8,299 nucleotides of DNA from an uncultured Actinomycetes bacterium (GTDB lineage: Bacteria > Actinomycetota > Actinomycetes > Nanopelagicales > Nanopelagicaceae), in contig CAIJOE010000065.1 in assembly GCA_903822245.1 (NCBI GenBank), forward strand, positions 1 to 8,299, read 5' to 3'. Both the position numbers and the translations under genes were made by a program. The notes beneath the pieces are model-generated. The model did no database searches, was not told where the DNA came from, and was given only the letters and a program-made list of their open reading frames with translations. Below, piece after piece: positions 1 through 6,784 of the stretch. The stretch's first letter is position 1. The number at the start of each line of letters is the position of its first letter.

Positions 1-1
1 A

Positions 2-742
2 GCAGCCCTTGCTCGGATGGCAAATGGCGATCATGAGATTCAAGTAGGCAAGGGCGACACCGTAATTTTTGCTTCATCTTTGATTCCCGGAAATGAAAAT
101 TCGGTATATCGAATGATCAATGAGTTGACTCGTTTCGGTGCAAATATTGTTCACAAAGGCAATGCCATGATTCACGTCTCTGGTCACGCATCTGCTGGTG
201 AACTTCTATATTGCTACAACATTGTTAAGCCTAAGAATGTAATGCCAATTCACGGTGAATGGCGTCATCTTCGCGCCAATGCAGAATTAGCGATTAAGAC
301 CGGAGTTCCACGCACCAAGACTTTAGTTGTGGAAAATGGAATCGTAATTGATATGAATGATGGCTATGTTGATATTGCTGGCGCAATTCCGGTGGGCTAT
401 GTCTATGTTGATGGCCAAAGTATTGGCGAGATTACCGAAAGCTCATTGAAGGATAGAAGAGTTCTTGGTGAAGAAGGCTTTATCTCAATTGTTGTTGTTG
501 TTGATTCCCAGACTGGAAAAATTGTTGCTGGACCAGATATTCATGCGCGCGGATTCACTGAGGATGAAGCGCTGTTTAATGAAGTTAAGGGAATGATCGA
601 AAAAGCATTGGCTCATGCAGTTTCTGGTGGTATCAATGGAACGCACCAACTTCAACAAGTTGTTCGCCGCACGGTCGGAAGTTGGGTTGGCGACAAGCAT
701 CGTCGTAAGCCAATGATCGTTCCTGTGGTAATTGAAGTTTGA
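2..742 (+). CDS. rnj: Ribonuclease J, C-terminal part (5' end cut by window edge)
   Basis: RNase J is a zinc-dependent metallo-beta-lactamase/beta-CASP ribonuclease that acts as endonuclease and 5'-3' exonuclease in mRNA decay and rRNA maturation in the cytoplasm. The reading frame is open from base 2, so the gene begins outside the window; about 246 residues of a protein usually near 550-560 residues are present. Visible hallmarks are the beta-CASP motif HVSGHA (about 173-190), the metal-site motif PIHGE (about 245-259), and a C-terminal domain ending in HQLQQVVRRTVGSW followed by RRKPMIVPVV, typical of actinobacterial RNase J. The first ATG in the window (base 17) is internal to the conserved ALARMANGDH stretch and is not the start. 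ftsK follows after 66 bases; rnj upstream of ftsK is also the order I recall in mycobacteria and Streptomyces. Family assignment is near certain. Confidence 0.96.
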   Translation, partial: AALARMANGDHEIQVGKGDTVIFASSLIPGNENSVYRMINELTRFGANIVHKGNAMIHVSGHASAGELLYCYNIVKPKNVMPIHGEWRHLRANAELAIKTGVPRTKTLVVENGIVIDMNDGYVDIAGAIPVGYVYVDGQSIGEITESSLKDRRVLGEEGFISIVVVVDSQTGKIVAGPDIHARGFTEDEALFNEVKGMIEKALAHAVSGGINGTHQLQQVVRRTVGSWVGDKHRRKPMIVPVVIEV

Positions 743-808
743 TTCAAGCCAGCTTTTAGCGGCGCGCCTGCTTAGCCACTCTCAAGTAATTCTTTAAGGT
801 TATCCATA

Positions 809-3172
809 ATGGCCGCAAGAAAAACTCGTAAATCAGCGAGTAAGAAAACCGGATCTCCTGTTGCGGGAGTGCTCCGCGCATTTGGTGCGCTTTGGCGCCT
901 TTTTGCTAAAGCAATCGGCTCAGCAATTCGCTTTGTATTTCGCGGGGCCCAAGACCTAGATCCCGTCCATCAAAGAGATGGAATTGCATTTTTGATATTT
1001 ATTCTCGGACTTATTTCAGCCGCCGGGGTTTGGTTTAATTTAGATAATGTTGTTGGTAGAGGTGTATATGCCGCAGTTTATGGAGTTGCTGGTCGCTTAG
1101 GATTTATTGCACCAGTCATATTTATCTACTTTGCATTTAGACTATTTAGAACGCCAGAAGATGGTCGAGCAACAGGTCGGATTACCGTTGGAACATTAGT
1201 TCTGCTCTTAACTACAACGGGCTTACTTCATATTTTTAATGGCTCAATTGGTACTGGCAAGACTGCGATTAGACATGGTGGGGGTTGGATAGGTTATGGC
1301 GTAGCAACACCATTGGTAGCCCTAGTTACAAATATCTTGGCTATCCCAATTCTTCTACTATTGATGTTCTTTGGCTTACTTGTTATTACTGCAACACCCT
1401 TTTCACAAGTCCTCGCAAGAATTAAAGGAATGTTGCACTGGGGGACTGAAAAAGTCTCCGATGCTAGAGCAGCCCGTGCGGAAATTGATGAGTTTGAAAT
1501 TTCTGATACCCCACCTTTTGAATCACCTCTTGTTCAAGGCTTTAACCATGATGATGAAGAAGAGCTCGATGAAGATAGTTTTGATGAAGAGTTCACTGTT
1601 GAGGTCCCTCGAGATCCAATTGCGGTAGCAACGACCGCAGTTCTCCAAACCCCACCAAAGCCTGAACCACCAAAGCGGGCGCAGCAAATGTTATTGACTG
1701 GTGACAATACTTATGTCTTACCGCCAATGGATCTACTTCGTGCTGGCCCAGCATCTAAGGCAAAATCAAAAGCCAATGACACGGTAGTTGCTGCTCTTAC
1801 TCAAGTTTTTGATCAATTTGACGTTGATGCCAGAGTTACAGGATTTATGCGCGGGCCAACGGTTACTAGGTATGAAGTTGAACTAGGAAGCGCGGTAAAA
1901 GTTGAAGCGATTACCGCTTTAACAAAGAACATTTCATATGCCGTTGCAAGTGGTGATGTGCGCATTCTTTCGCCAATTCCAGGCAAATCTGCCGTTGGAA
2001 TTGAGATTCCAAATACCGATCGTGAAATAGTGACCGTTGGGGATGTACTTCGTTCTTCAGTTGCTGGCAATGATCCACACCCAATGGTTATCGCCCTTGG
2101 TAAAGACGTTGAAGGTAATTTCATATGTGCCAACTTGGCCAAGATGCCTCATATCTTGGTTGCTGGCGCAACTGGTGCTGGTAAATCCTCAATGATTAAT
2201 TCATTAGTTGTCTCAATTTTGATGCGAGCAACGCCAGATGAAGTGCGCTTAGTAATGATTGACCCTAAGCGTGTTGAACTAACTAGCTATGAAGGAATTC
2301 CCCATTTAATTGCGCCAATTATCACCAGCCCAAAGAAAGCAGCAGATGTTCTTGCTTGGGTAGTGCGTGAGATGGATATGCGTTATGACGATCTTTCAGC
2401 TTTCGGATTTAGGCATATAGATGACTTTAATAAAGCGGTTAAGGCTGGAAAGGTTGCGCTACCTGCGGGAAGTGATCGCCAACTTGAGCCATATCCATAC
2501 TTGCTTGTAATCATTGATGAACTTGCAGATCTAATGATGATCTCAGCAAAGGAAGTTGAAGAGAGCATTGTTCGAATTACTCAACTTGCCAGAGCGGCCG
2601 GTATCCACCTTGTTATTGCCACCCAGCGTCCTAGTGTTGACATTGTTACCGGTTTGATCAAAGCCAATGTGCCATCGAGACTCTCATTTGCGACTTCGAG
2701 CTTGGCTGACTCCCGAGTTATTTTGGATACTCCGGGGGCTGAGAAGTTAGTTGGTCAAGGCGATGGTTTGTTTTTGCCGATGGGCGCAAGTAAGGCAATT
2801 CGAATTCAAGGAGCTTATGTTTCAGAACGTGAGACTGAAGCAATTGTTAAGCATGTAAAGGGACAACTACAGCCGGTTTATCGTTCAGATATAACCGCCC
2901 CACCAAAACCAATGCTTATTGAAAACGAAATTGGCGACGACCTAGATTTGTTATTACAAGCAGTACAACTTGTAGTGCAAACACAATTTGGTTCAACTTC
3001 AATGTTGCAAAGAAAATTACGTGTTGGTTTTGCAAAAGCTGGGCGATTAATGGATTTAATGGAGAGTCGTGGAATTGTTGGCCCTTCTGAAGGTTCTAAG
3101 GCCAGAACCGTTTTGATTACGGCTGAGCAGCTGCCAGATGTTTTGGACCAACTCCAGGGGATGAGCGAATAA
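809..3172 (+). CDS. ftsK: DNA translocase FtsK
   Basis: FtsK is a septum-anchored, ATP-driven DNA pump that clears the chromosome from the division site and brings dimer-resolution sites to XerCD. The 787-residue protein has a basic N-terminus, four hydrophobic segments (about 57-77, 86-111, 126-145 and 165-195), a short acidic linker (about 245-262, rich in D and E) and a full motor domain. Walker A is GATGAGKS (453-460), Walker B ends in IIDELAD (568-574), and the ATQRPSVD block (604-611) is a family hallmark. The C-terminal gamma winged helix (about 705-770), which reads polar DNA signals, is intact, with STSMLQRKLRVGFAKAGRL like the E. coli domain. The linker is short, as in many actinobacteria. 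The ATG at 809 has an AAGG ribosome-binding core nine bases upstream. No truncation or missing catalytic residue is seen. Confidence 0.97.
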   Translation: MAARKTRKSASKKTGSPVAGVLRAFGALWRLFAKAIGSAIRFVFRGAQDLDPVHQRDGIAFLIFILGLISAAGVWFNLDNVVGRGVYAAVYGVAGRLGFIAPVIFIYFAFRLFRTPEDGRATGRITVGTLVLLLTTTGLLHIFNGSIGTGKTAIRHGGGWIGYGVATPLVALVTNILAIPILLLLMFFGLLVITATPFSQVLARIKGMLHWGTEKVSDARAARAEIDEFEISDTPPFESPLVQGFNHDDEEELDEDSFDEEFTVEVPRDPIAVATTAVLQTPPKPEPPKRAQQMLLTGDNTYVLPPMDLLRAGPASKAKSKANDTVVAALTQVFDQFDVDARVTGFMRGPTVTRYEVELGSAVKVEAITALTKNISYAVASGDVRILSPIPGKSAVGIEIPNTDREIVTVGDVLRSSVAGNDPHPMVIALGKDVEGNFICANLAKMPHILVAGATGAGKSSMINSLVVSILMRATPDEVRLVMIDPKRVELTSYEGIPHLIAPIITSPKKAADVLAWVVREMDMRYDDLSAFGFRHIDDFNKAVKAGKVALPAGSDRQLEPYPYLLVIIDELADLMMISAKEVEESIVRITQLARAAGIHLVIATQRPSVDIVTGLIKANVPSRLSFATSSLADSRVILDTPGAEKLVGQGDGLFLPMGASKAIRIQGAYVSERETEAIVKHVKGQLQPVYRSDITAPPKPMLIENEIGDDLDLLLQAVQLVVQTQFGSTSMLQRKLRVGFAKAGRLMDLMESRGIVGPSEGSKARTVLITAEQLPDVLDQLQGMSE

Positions 3173-3243
3173 CCCAAAACTTGTAATTCAGCGTGACGTA
3201 GGCAATCTAGGGGTCAGGTCAAAGGGTTATTTCTACTGCGGAA

Positions 3244-3273
3244 TTGATGTTTTACTACCTCTCGTTTTAGACT
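3244..3273 (+). promoter_or_regulatory. Candidate promoter for the rodZ-like gene
   Basis: The 149-base gap between ftsK and the rodZ-like gene contains TTGATG (3244-3249), an 18-base spacer and TAGACT (3268-3273). Each hexamer matches four of six bases of the housekeeping -35 and -10 consensus. Transcription would begin near 3280, leaving a leader of about 40 bases that carries the AGAGG ribosome-binding site at 3312-3316, five bases before the ATG. Matches this weak arise by chance, so this is a guess supported mainly by its position in one of the two larger gaps of the window. Confidence 0.3.
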
Positions 3274-3321
3274 CTGATCCTCGGATTCCCCGTCTTGAGA
3301 TTTGATTTATAAGAGGTAAAA

Positions 3322-4056
3322 ATGAGTTTAGAAAATCTAACTCTCGGTTCAGAGTTACGCACTGCGCGTAAGGCTGCCGGCTATACGACTGCGCAAATTG
3401 CTGAGATTACTCGCATTCGCGAAAGTTTAATTAAAGATCTTGAGTCTGATAATTTCGAATCTTGTGGTGGCTATGCATATGCGCGCCTAAATATTCGCGC
3501 GATGGCAAAGGTAATAAATCTAAATTCAGATTCACTGATGTCTAAATTTGAAGAAGTCACTGGCGAATTTGATCGCCCAATGATCGACTTACTTACTGAA
3601 AATAATGTGACGATTGCAAAGCCTGAAGGCAAAAAGATTTCTTCTAAGACTTTGGCTTCCATAGCAGCTGGAGTAATTGCGGTAATGGTTGCCGTTCCAA
3701 CCATCGGCGGTATGTTCTCCTCAAAGCCAGCGGCAAAACCAAGTGTTGCTAAAGTTTCATCTCCAGCCCAAACAACAACCGTTGCAACAGCAGCAAGTGG
3801 TGTAACCGTGGTTGTAACTGGAACTTCTGGAAAATCATGGGTAGGAATACAAGATAGTTCTGGAGCTCAAGTTTTTAGCGGCTCAATCAAGGCCGGGGAT
3901 TCGAAGACTTTTACTGACTCCCAAAACCTTGCGGTAACAGTTGGAAATGCCGGTGCGGTTAACCTCAATGTTAACGGCAAGGACCTTGGCACCCCAGGTC
4001 TAGTTGGGGAAGTAGTTCATCTCTCCTTTGATCAAAACAGTTCATCACAGGGTTAA
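3322..4056 (+). CDS. RodZ-like membrane-anchored helix-turn-helix protein (DUF4115)
   Basis: The architecture matches RodZ: a cytoplasmic Cro/CI-like helix-turn-helix domain (about residues 5-75, with LRTARKAAGYTTAQIAEIT), one transmembrane helix (about 109-131), a linker rich in A, T, S and P (about 134-158), and an extracytoplasmic beta-rich DUF4115 domain (about 159-236, with SWVGIQDSSGAQVFSGSIKA). In other bacteria RodZ uses the HTH fold to bind MreB and organise elongation-type wall synthesis; it is not mainly a DNA-binding regulator. The GGYAYARLNIRAMAKVI stretch corresponds to the conserved second half of the RodZ HTH domain. At 244 residues it is of ordinary size for actinobacterial homologues found between ftsK and rimO. 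The ATG at 3322 has a clear AGAGG site five bases upstream. No mreB is visible here, so the link to cell shape rests on family knowledge. I leave the symbol empty because actinobacterial members are rarely named rodZ. Confidence 0.88.
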   Translation: MSLENLTLGSELRTARKAAGYTTAQIAEITRIRESLIKDLESDNFESCGGYAYARLNIRAMAKVINLNSDSLMSKFEEVTGEFDRPMIDLLTENNVTIAKPEGKKISSKTLASIAAGVIAVMVAVPTIGGMFSSKPAAKPSVAKVSSPAQTTTVATAASGVTVVVTGTSGKSWVGIQDSSGAQVFSGSIKAGDSKTFTDSQNLAVTVGNAGAVNLNVNGKDLGTPGLVGEVVHLSFDQNSSSQG

Positions 4057-4084
4057 TTTAAGTTAACTAGTAGAGTGGCCCCCC

Positions 4085-5467
4085 ATGGGTGCCTCAATTG
4101 AAGAAAAGAAATCCAGAACTGTTGCTCTGGTAACTCTTGGCTGCGCCAGAAATGATGTTGACTCTGAGGAACTAGCTGGTCGATTAGCAGCTGATGGTTG
4201 GACGCTAGTTGATGATCCAGCACTTGCCGAAGTAGCGGTAGTTAACACTTGTGGCTTTATTGAAAGCGCTAAAAAAGATTCAGTAGATGCGCTATTAGAA
4301 GCGCATTCCTTAAAAGGTAATGGCACTACTCAAGCCGTTGTTGCAGTTGGCTGCATGGCTGAGCGTTATGGCAAGGAACTCTCTGAAGCACTCCCAGAAG
4401 CCGATGCGATATTAGGTTTTGACGATTACAAAGATATTTCAAGCCGGCTTCGCACAATTATTGCTGGTGGTTCTATCCAGGCCCACACTCCAAAGGATCG
4501 ACGAACCTTATTGCCCCTTGCTCCAGCAGATCGCCAATCTGCGGTAGTGCATGAAACTAGATTTAGAAAACGCCTAGAGAAAACCCCTATCGCATCGCTA
4601 AAGATCGCATCTGGGTGCGATCGTAGGTGCTCCTTCTGTGCAATTCCCATGTTTAGAGGCTCATTTGTTTCCCGCCGACCGACTGAAATTATCGAAGAAG
4701 CCAAGTGGCTGGCAAGTGAAGAAGTTTCTGAGATATTCCTAGTTAGTGAGAACACAACTTCCTACGGCAAGGACTTTAAAGATCTACAGGTACTTGAAAA
4801 TATGTTGCCAGAGTTAGCTCGCATCGAGGGAATTGAGAGAATCCGCCTTTCCTACCTGCAGCCAGCTGAGATGCGTCCATCTCTACTTCAAGCCATGATC
4901 TCTGTGCCAAAGGTGATGCCTTACTTTGATCTCTCATTCCAGCACTCAAGTGGCACGGTGCTTCGAAGAATGCGCCGCTTTGGTGATACCCAATCCTTCC
5001 TGCATCTTTTATCGCAAATCAGAGCGCTCTCACCACAGGCTGGAATTCGCTCTAATTTCATCGTTGGTTTTCCAGGTGAAACACAAGAAGAGTATGAAGA
5101 ACTTGTCTCCTTTATCTCCCAGGCTCGTTTAGATGCCATTGGAATCTTTGGCTATTCCGATGAGGATAAGACTGAAGCGCTAACCCTAGAAAATAAAGTA
5201 GAGCAAGACATTATTAACTCCAGAGTTGAGCAGCTTTCATCACTAGTTGATGAGCTCTTGATGCAGCGCTCAGAAGAGCGCATTGGCGAGCGGGTTCGAG
5301 TATTAATTGAAGATGCCGAACTCCAAGAAGGTCGCGCCGAGCACCAAGGACCAGAGGTCGATAGCTCTACGTTTATTGTTGGTCGGGCAAAATATAAGGT
5401 CGGAGAATATGTCGATGCCGTGGTTAGCGATGTGGCAGGCGTAGATTTGATTGCAACACCACTTTAA
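4085..5467 (+). CDS. rimO: Ribosomal protein S12 methylthiotransferase RimO
   Basis: RimO is a radical-SAM enzyme with two iron-sulfur clusters that adds a methylthio group to a conserved aspartate of ribosomal protein S12. The 460-residue protein has the N-terminal MTTase domain with its three cluster cysteines (C20 in TLGCARN, C56 in VNTCGFIE, C90 in VGCMAERY), the radical-SAM CxxxCxxC motif (C178, C182, C185 in SGCDRRCSFC), and a C-terminal TRAM domain (about 393-457). TLGCARNDVDSEELAGRL and DLSFQHSSGTVLRRMRRFGD distinguish RimO from the tRNA enzyme MiaB. The start at 4085 places the conserved VALVTLGC segment at residue 13, as expected. The upstream signal is weak: a GAG at 4073-4075 and then a run of six C directly before the ATG, which itself lies in the palindrome CCCATGGG. 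The gene lies 28 bases after the rodZ-like gene and leads a tight run with pgsA. Confidence 0.96.
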   Translation: MGASIEEKKSRTVALVTLGCARNDVDSEELAGRLAADGWTLVDDPALAEVAVVNTCGFIESAKKDSVDALLEAHSLKGNGTTQAVVAVGCMAERYGKELSEALPEADAILGFDDYKDISSRLRTIIAGGSIQAHTPKDRRTLLPLAPADRQSAVVHETRFRKRLEKTPIASLKIASGCDRRCSFCAIPMFRGSFVSRRPTEIIEEAKWLASEEVSEIFLVSENTTSYGKDFKDLQVLENMLPELARIEGIERIRLSYLQPAEMRPSLLQAMISVPKVMPYFDLSFQHSSGTVLRRMRRFGDTQSFLHLLSQIRALSPQAGIRSNFIVGFPGETQEEYEELVSFISQARLDAIGIFGYSDEDKTEALTLENKVEQDIINSRVEQLSSLVDELLMQRSEERIGERVRVLIEDAELQEGRAEHQGPEVDSSTFIVGRAKYKVGEYVDAVVSDVAGVDLIATPL

Positions 5468-5474
5468 AAAAATT

Positions 5475-6008
5475 ATGAAAACACCTAACCTGCCAAACTC
5501 GCTGACCATCCTTCGGGTTTTGGCCACGCCACTTGGTGCTTATGCACTATTTAAAAATGGTGGCGATGACAACACTTGGCGAATCATCGCCTGGACAATC
5601 TTCTTTACTATTGGGCTAACTGATATCGCTGATGGCAAGATTGCCAGAGCCAGAAAGCAAGTAACTAGCTTTGGCACATTCCTAGATCCAGTTGCCGATA
5701 AATTGGCTATTGGCACCGCAATGGTCGGACTTTCACTTCAAGGCAAATTATGGTGGTGGGTCACAATATTGATCTTGGTTCGAGAAATTGCCGTGACCTT
5801 ACTTCGCATCTTAGTAATTAAAGGCGGAGTAATAGCAGCTAGCAAAGGCGGAAAGATTAAGACCATGTTCCAGGGATTTGGAGTTGGCTTCTATATTCTT
5901 CCGCTACCTAGCTCGTTACATATTGCGCGCGATGGTTTTATGGCAATCGCCATCGCCCTGACAGTTCTAACTGGAATTGACTACTTCTATAAGGTGATGA
6001 AGCGATGA
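5475..6008 (+). CDS. pgsA: CDP-diacylglycerol-glycerol-3-phosphate 3-phosphatidyltransferase
   Basis: This membrane enzyme of the CDP-alcohol phosphatidyltransferase family makes phosphatidylglycerol phosphate from CDP-diacylglycerol and glycerol-3-phosphate, the committed step to phosphatidylglycerol and cardiolipin. The 177-residue protein carries the complete signature D-x2-DG-x2-AR-x8-G-x3-D-x3-D with metal-binding aspartates D50, D53, D71 and D75. The N-terminal NLPNSLTILRVLATP is typical of PgsA, and hydrophobic segments span most of the rest. The ATG at 5475 is preferred. An in-frame TTG at 5451 would add eight poorly conserved residues and overlap rimO by 17 bases. With the ATG, the gene begins 7 bases after the rimO stop and lacks a Shine-Dalgarno sequence, so coupling to rimO is likely. 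It ends in a 4-base ATGA overlap with cinA. Other CDP-alcohol transferases share the signature; the N-terminus and the location favour PgsA. Confidence 0.92.
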   Translation: MKTPNLPNSLTILRVLATPLGAYALFKNGGDDNTWRIIAWTIFFTIGLTDIADGKIARARKQVTSFGTFLDPVADKLAIGTAMVGLSLQGKLWWWVTILILVREIAVTLLRILVIKGGVIAASKGGKIKTMFQGFGVGFYILPLPSSLHIARDGFMAIAIALTVLTGIDYFYKVMKR

Positions 6009-6490
6009 GGGGCAATAAGCAAGATGATCTAGCACTTGAGATTGTTAACGCTTTAAAGAAAAAAGGCAAGACCCTTAGCGTTGCTGAATCGATTACTGGC
6101 GGCGGGCTTGCTGCAGCGATTACAGATATTGCGGGTTGCTCGCAAGTATTCCTAGGTGGACTTGTTACTTATTCTGATGCCAGTAAAACAAAGTTCTTAG
6201 ATATCCCAAAGCGCATTTTCACAAAACATACTGCAGTCTCAGAAGAGGTGGCCAAGGCGATGGCCCAGTCAGTACGAAAAGAATTCAAGAGTGACTATGC
6301 AATTGCAACTACTGGCGTAGCGGGCCCGGGCAAGGCCTATGGGCAAGTGGCTGGAACTGTGTGGATTGCAATCGCATCCAAAAAAGCTACGGTCACCGTA
6401 GCCCTAGCCCTATCGGGAGATCGCGCCACGATAAGAAAAGACACAATTCAAAGCGCACTTGCCACATTTTCGCGTATCCTTATCCCGTGA
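6005..6490 (+). CDS. CinA C-terminal domain protein, probable NMN amidohydrolase (PncC)
   Basis: The 161-residue protein consists only of the CinA C-terminal domain, about the length of stand-alone E. coli PncC (165), without the N-terminal molybdopterin-binding-like domain of full CinA. PncC converts nicotinamide mononucleotide to nicotinic acid mononucleotide and ammonia, returning NMN released by NAD-dependent DNA ligase and similar reactions to NAD synthesis. Visible motifs are SVAESITGGGL (25-35, with the nucleophile-region S29), VTYSDASKTKFL (54-65, with Y56 and K61) and TTGVAGPG (102-109). The ATG overlaps the pgsA stop by four bases (ATGA), and the end overlaps the clgR start by four (GTGA), so translation is probably coupled in both directions. 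The single-domain form is common in actinobacteria. The family is certain; the enzymatic activity is inferred from characterised relatives. Confidence 0.92.
   Translation: MRGNKQDDLALEIVNALKKKGKTLSVAESITGGGLAAAITDIAGCSQVFLGGLVTYSDASKTKFLDIPKRIFTKHTAVSEEVAKAMAQSVRKEFKSDYAIATTGVAGPGKAYGQVAGTVWIAIASKKATVTVALALSGDRATIRKDTIQSALATFSRILIP
6380..6402 (-). terminator. Possible intrinsic terminator on the minus strand, inside cinA
   Basis: GCTACGGTCACCGTAGC (6386-6402) is a perfect odd-centred palindrome with 8-base arms around one C. On the minus strand it is followed directly by six T (the A run at 6380-6385), giving a GC-rich hairpin plus T-tract, the form of a Rho-independent terminator for antisense transcription. 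It lies wholly within cinA codons for KKATVTVAL, so coding constraint or chance could explain it. It could instead be an operator. Confidence 0.35.
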
Positions 6491-6756
6491 CTCTTCTTCG
6501 TACCCATATCGGCAGCACCCTGCGCAGCGCCCGCGTTGCCCAAGGTCGCACCCTGCGTGATGTCGCTAAAGGCGCTCGCGTTTCATTGGGTTATTTATCT
6601 GAAGTAGAACGTGGTCAAAAAGAAGCCTCTTCTGAATTATTGAATTCAATCTGTGCTGCGCTAGAACTACAGCTCTCTGCAGTAATCGCAGATATCTCAC
6701 TACAACTTAAGGCCAGCGAGGCCCCAACACTTTCTGTAGTAGAAGACGCCGCTTAG
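6487..6756 (+). CDS. clgR: ClgR-type helix-turn-helix transcriptional regulator
   Basis: ClgR is an actinobacterial Cro/CI-family activator of clp protease genes and other protein-quality or envelope-stress genes. The 89-residue protein is nearly all HTH domain (about 7-70). LRDVAKGARVSLGYLSEVERGQKEASSELL (23-52) is the highly conserved ClgR/PopR core, so the assignment is firm. The GTG at 6487 is the right start: it forms a GTGA overlap with the cinA stop and begins the protein just before the conserved domain, whereas the open frame that extends upstream to an ATG at 6361 only reads cinA out of frame. The protein ends in VEDAA; a di-alanine end is a ClpP degradation signal in Streptomyces ClgR and PopR, which suggests the same feedback here. 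clgR close to pgsA is also the arrangement I recall in mycobacteria. The 5' half is visibly richer in G and C than its neighbours. Confidence 0.93.
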   Translation: MTLLRTHIGSTLRSARVAQGRTLRDVAKGARVSLGYLSEVERGQKEASSELLNSICAALELQLSAVIADISLQLKASEAPTLSVVEDAA

Positions 6757-6761
6757 CTCTT

Positions 6762-6769
6762 CGCTAGCG
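6762..6769. promoter_or_regulatory. Short palindrome between clgR and tetR
   Basis: CGCTAGCG is a perfect 8-base palindrome centred about 20 bases before the tetR start, in the only spacer of the clgR-tetR-DUF3046 stretch. It could be half of a regulator site or a small processing element. It does not extend beyond eight bases and does not fit the ClgR box as I remember it (CGC and GCG arms separated by five bases). An 8-base palindrome of this kind can easily arise by chance. Confidence 0.2.
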
Positions 6770-6784
6770 GTGGTTATTAAGTAA

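Noticed and set aside
491..503. GTT microrepeat in rnj (run of valine codons)
   Set aside because: It encodes a beta-strand of valines in a conserved protein and is too short to be a meaningful repeat.
758..772. Short hairpin around GGCGCGCC between rnj and ftsK as a terminator
   Set aside because: The stem is about five base pairs with a G-U pair, and no T-run follows on either strand.
800..808. DnaA-box-like TTATCCATA immediately before the ftsK start
   Set aside because: It has one mismatch to the 9-base consensus and stands alone. One or two such matches are expected by chance in a window this size, and no cluster or AT-rich unwinding region is present.
1241..1264. Second Walker A-like motif GSIGTGKT in the N-terminal part of FtsK (residues 145-152)
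   Set aside because: It lies in the loop between the third and fourth membrane segments, outside the motor domain and with no Walker B partner; a chance match to a loose pattern.
3169..3230. ATAACCC and GGGTTAT inverted repeat after ftsK as a terminator
   Set aside because: The arms are only seven bases, separated by 48 bases, with no proper T-tract; it is unlikely to work as an intrinsic terminator.
6361..6486. Longer N-terminus of ClgR from the ATG at 6361
   Set aside because: These codons overlap cinA completely in another frame and encode a basic, unconserved stretch; the GTG at 6487 gives the usual ClgR start and the common GTGA overlap.
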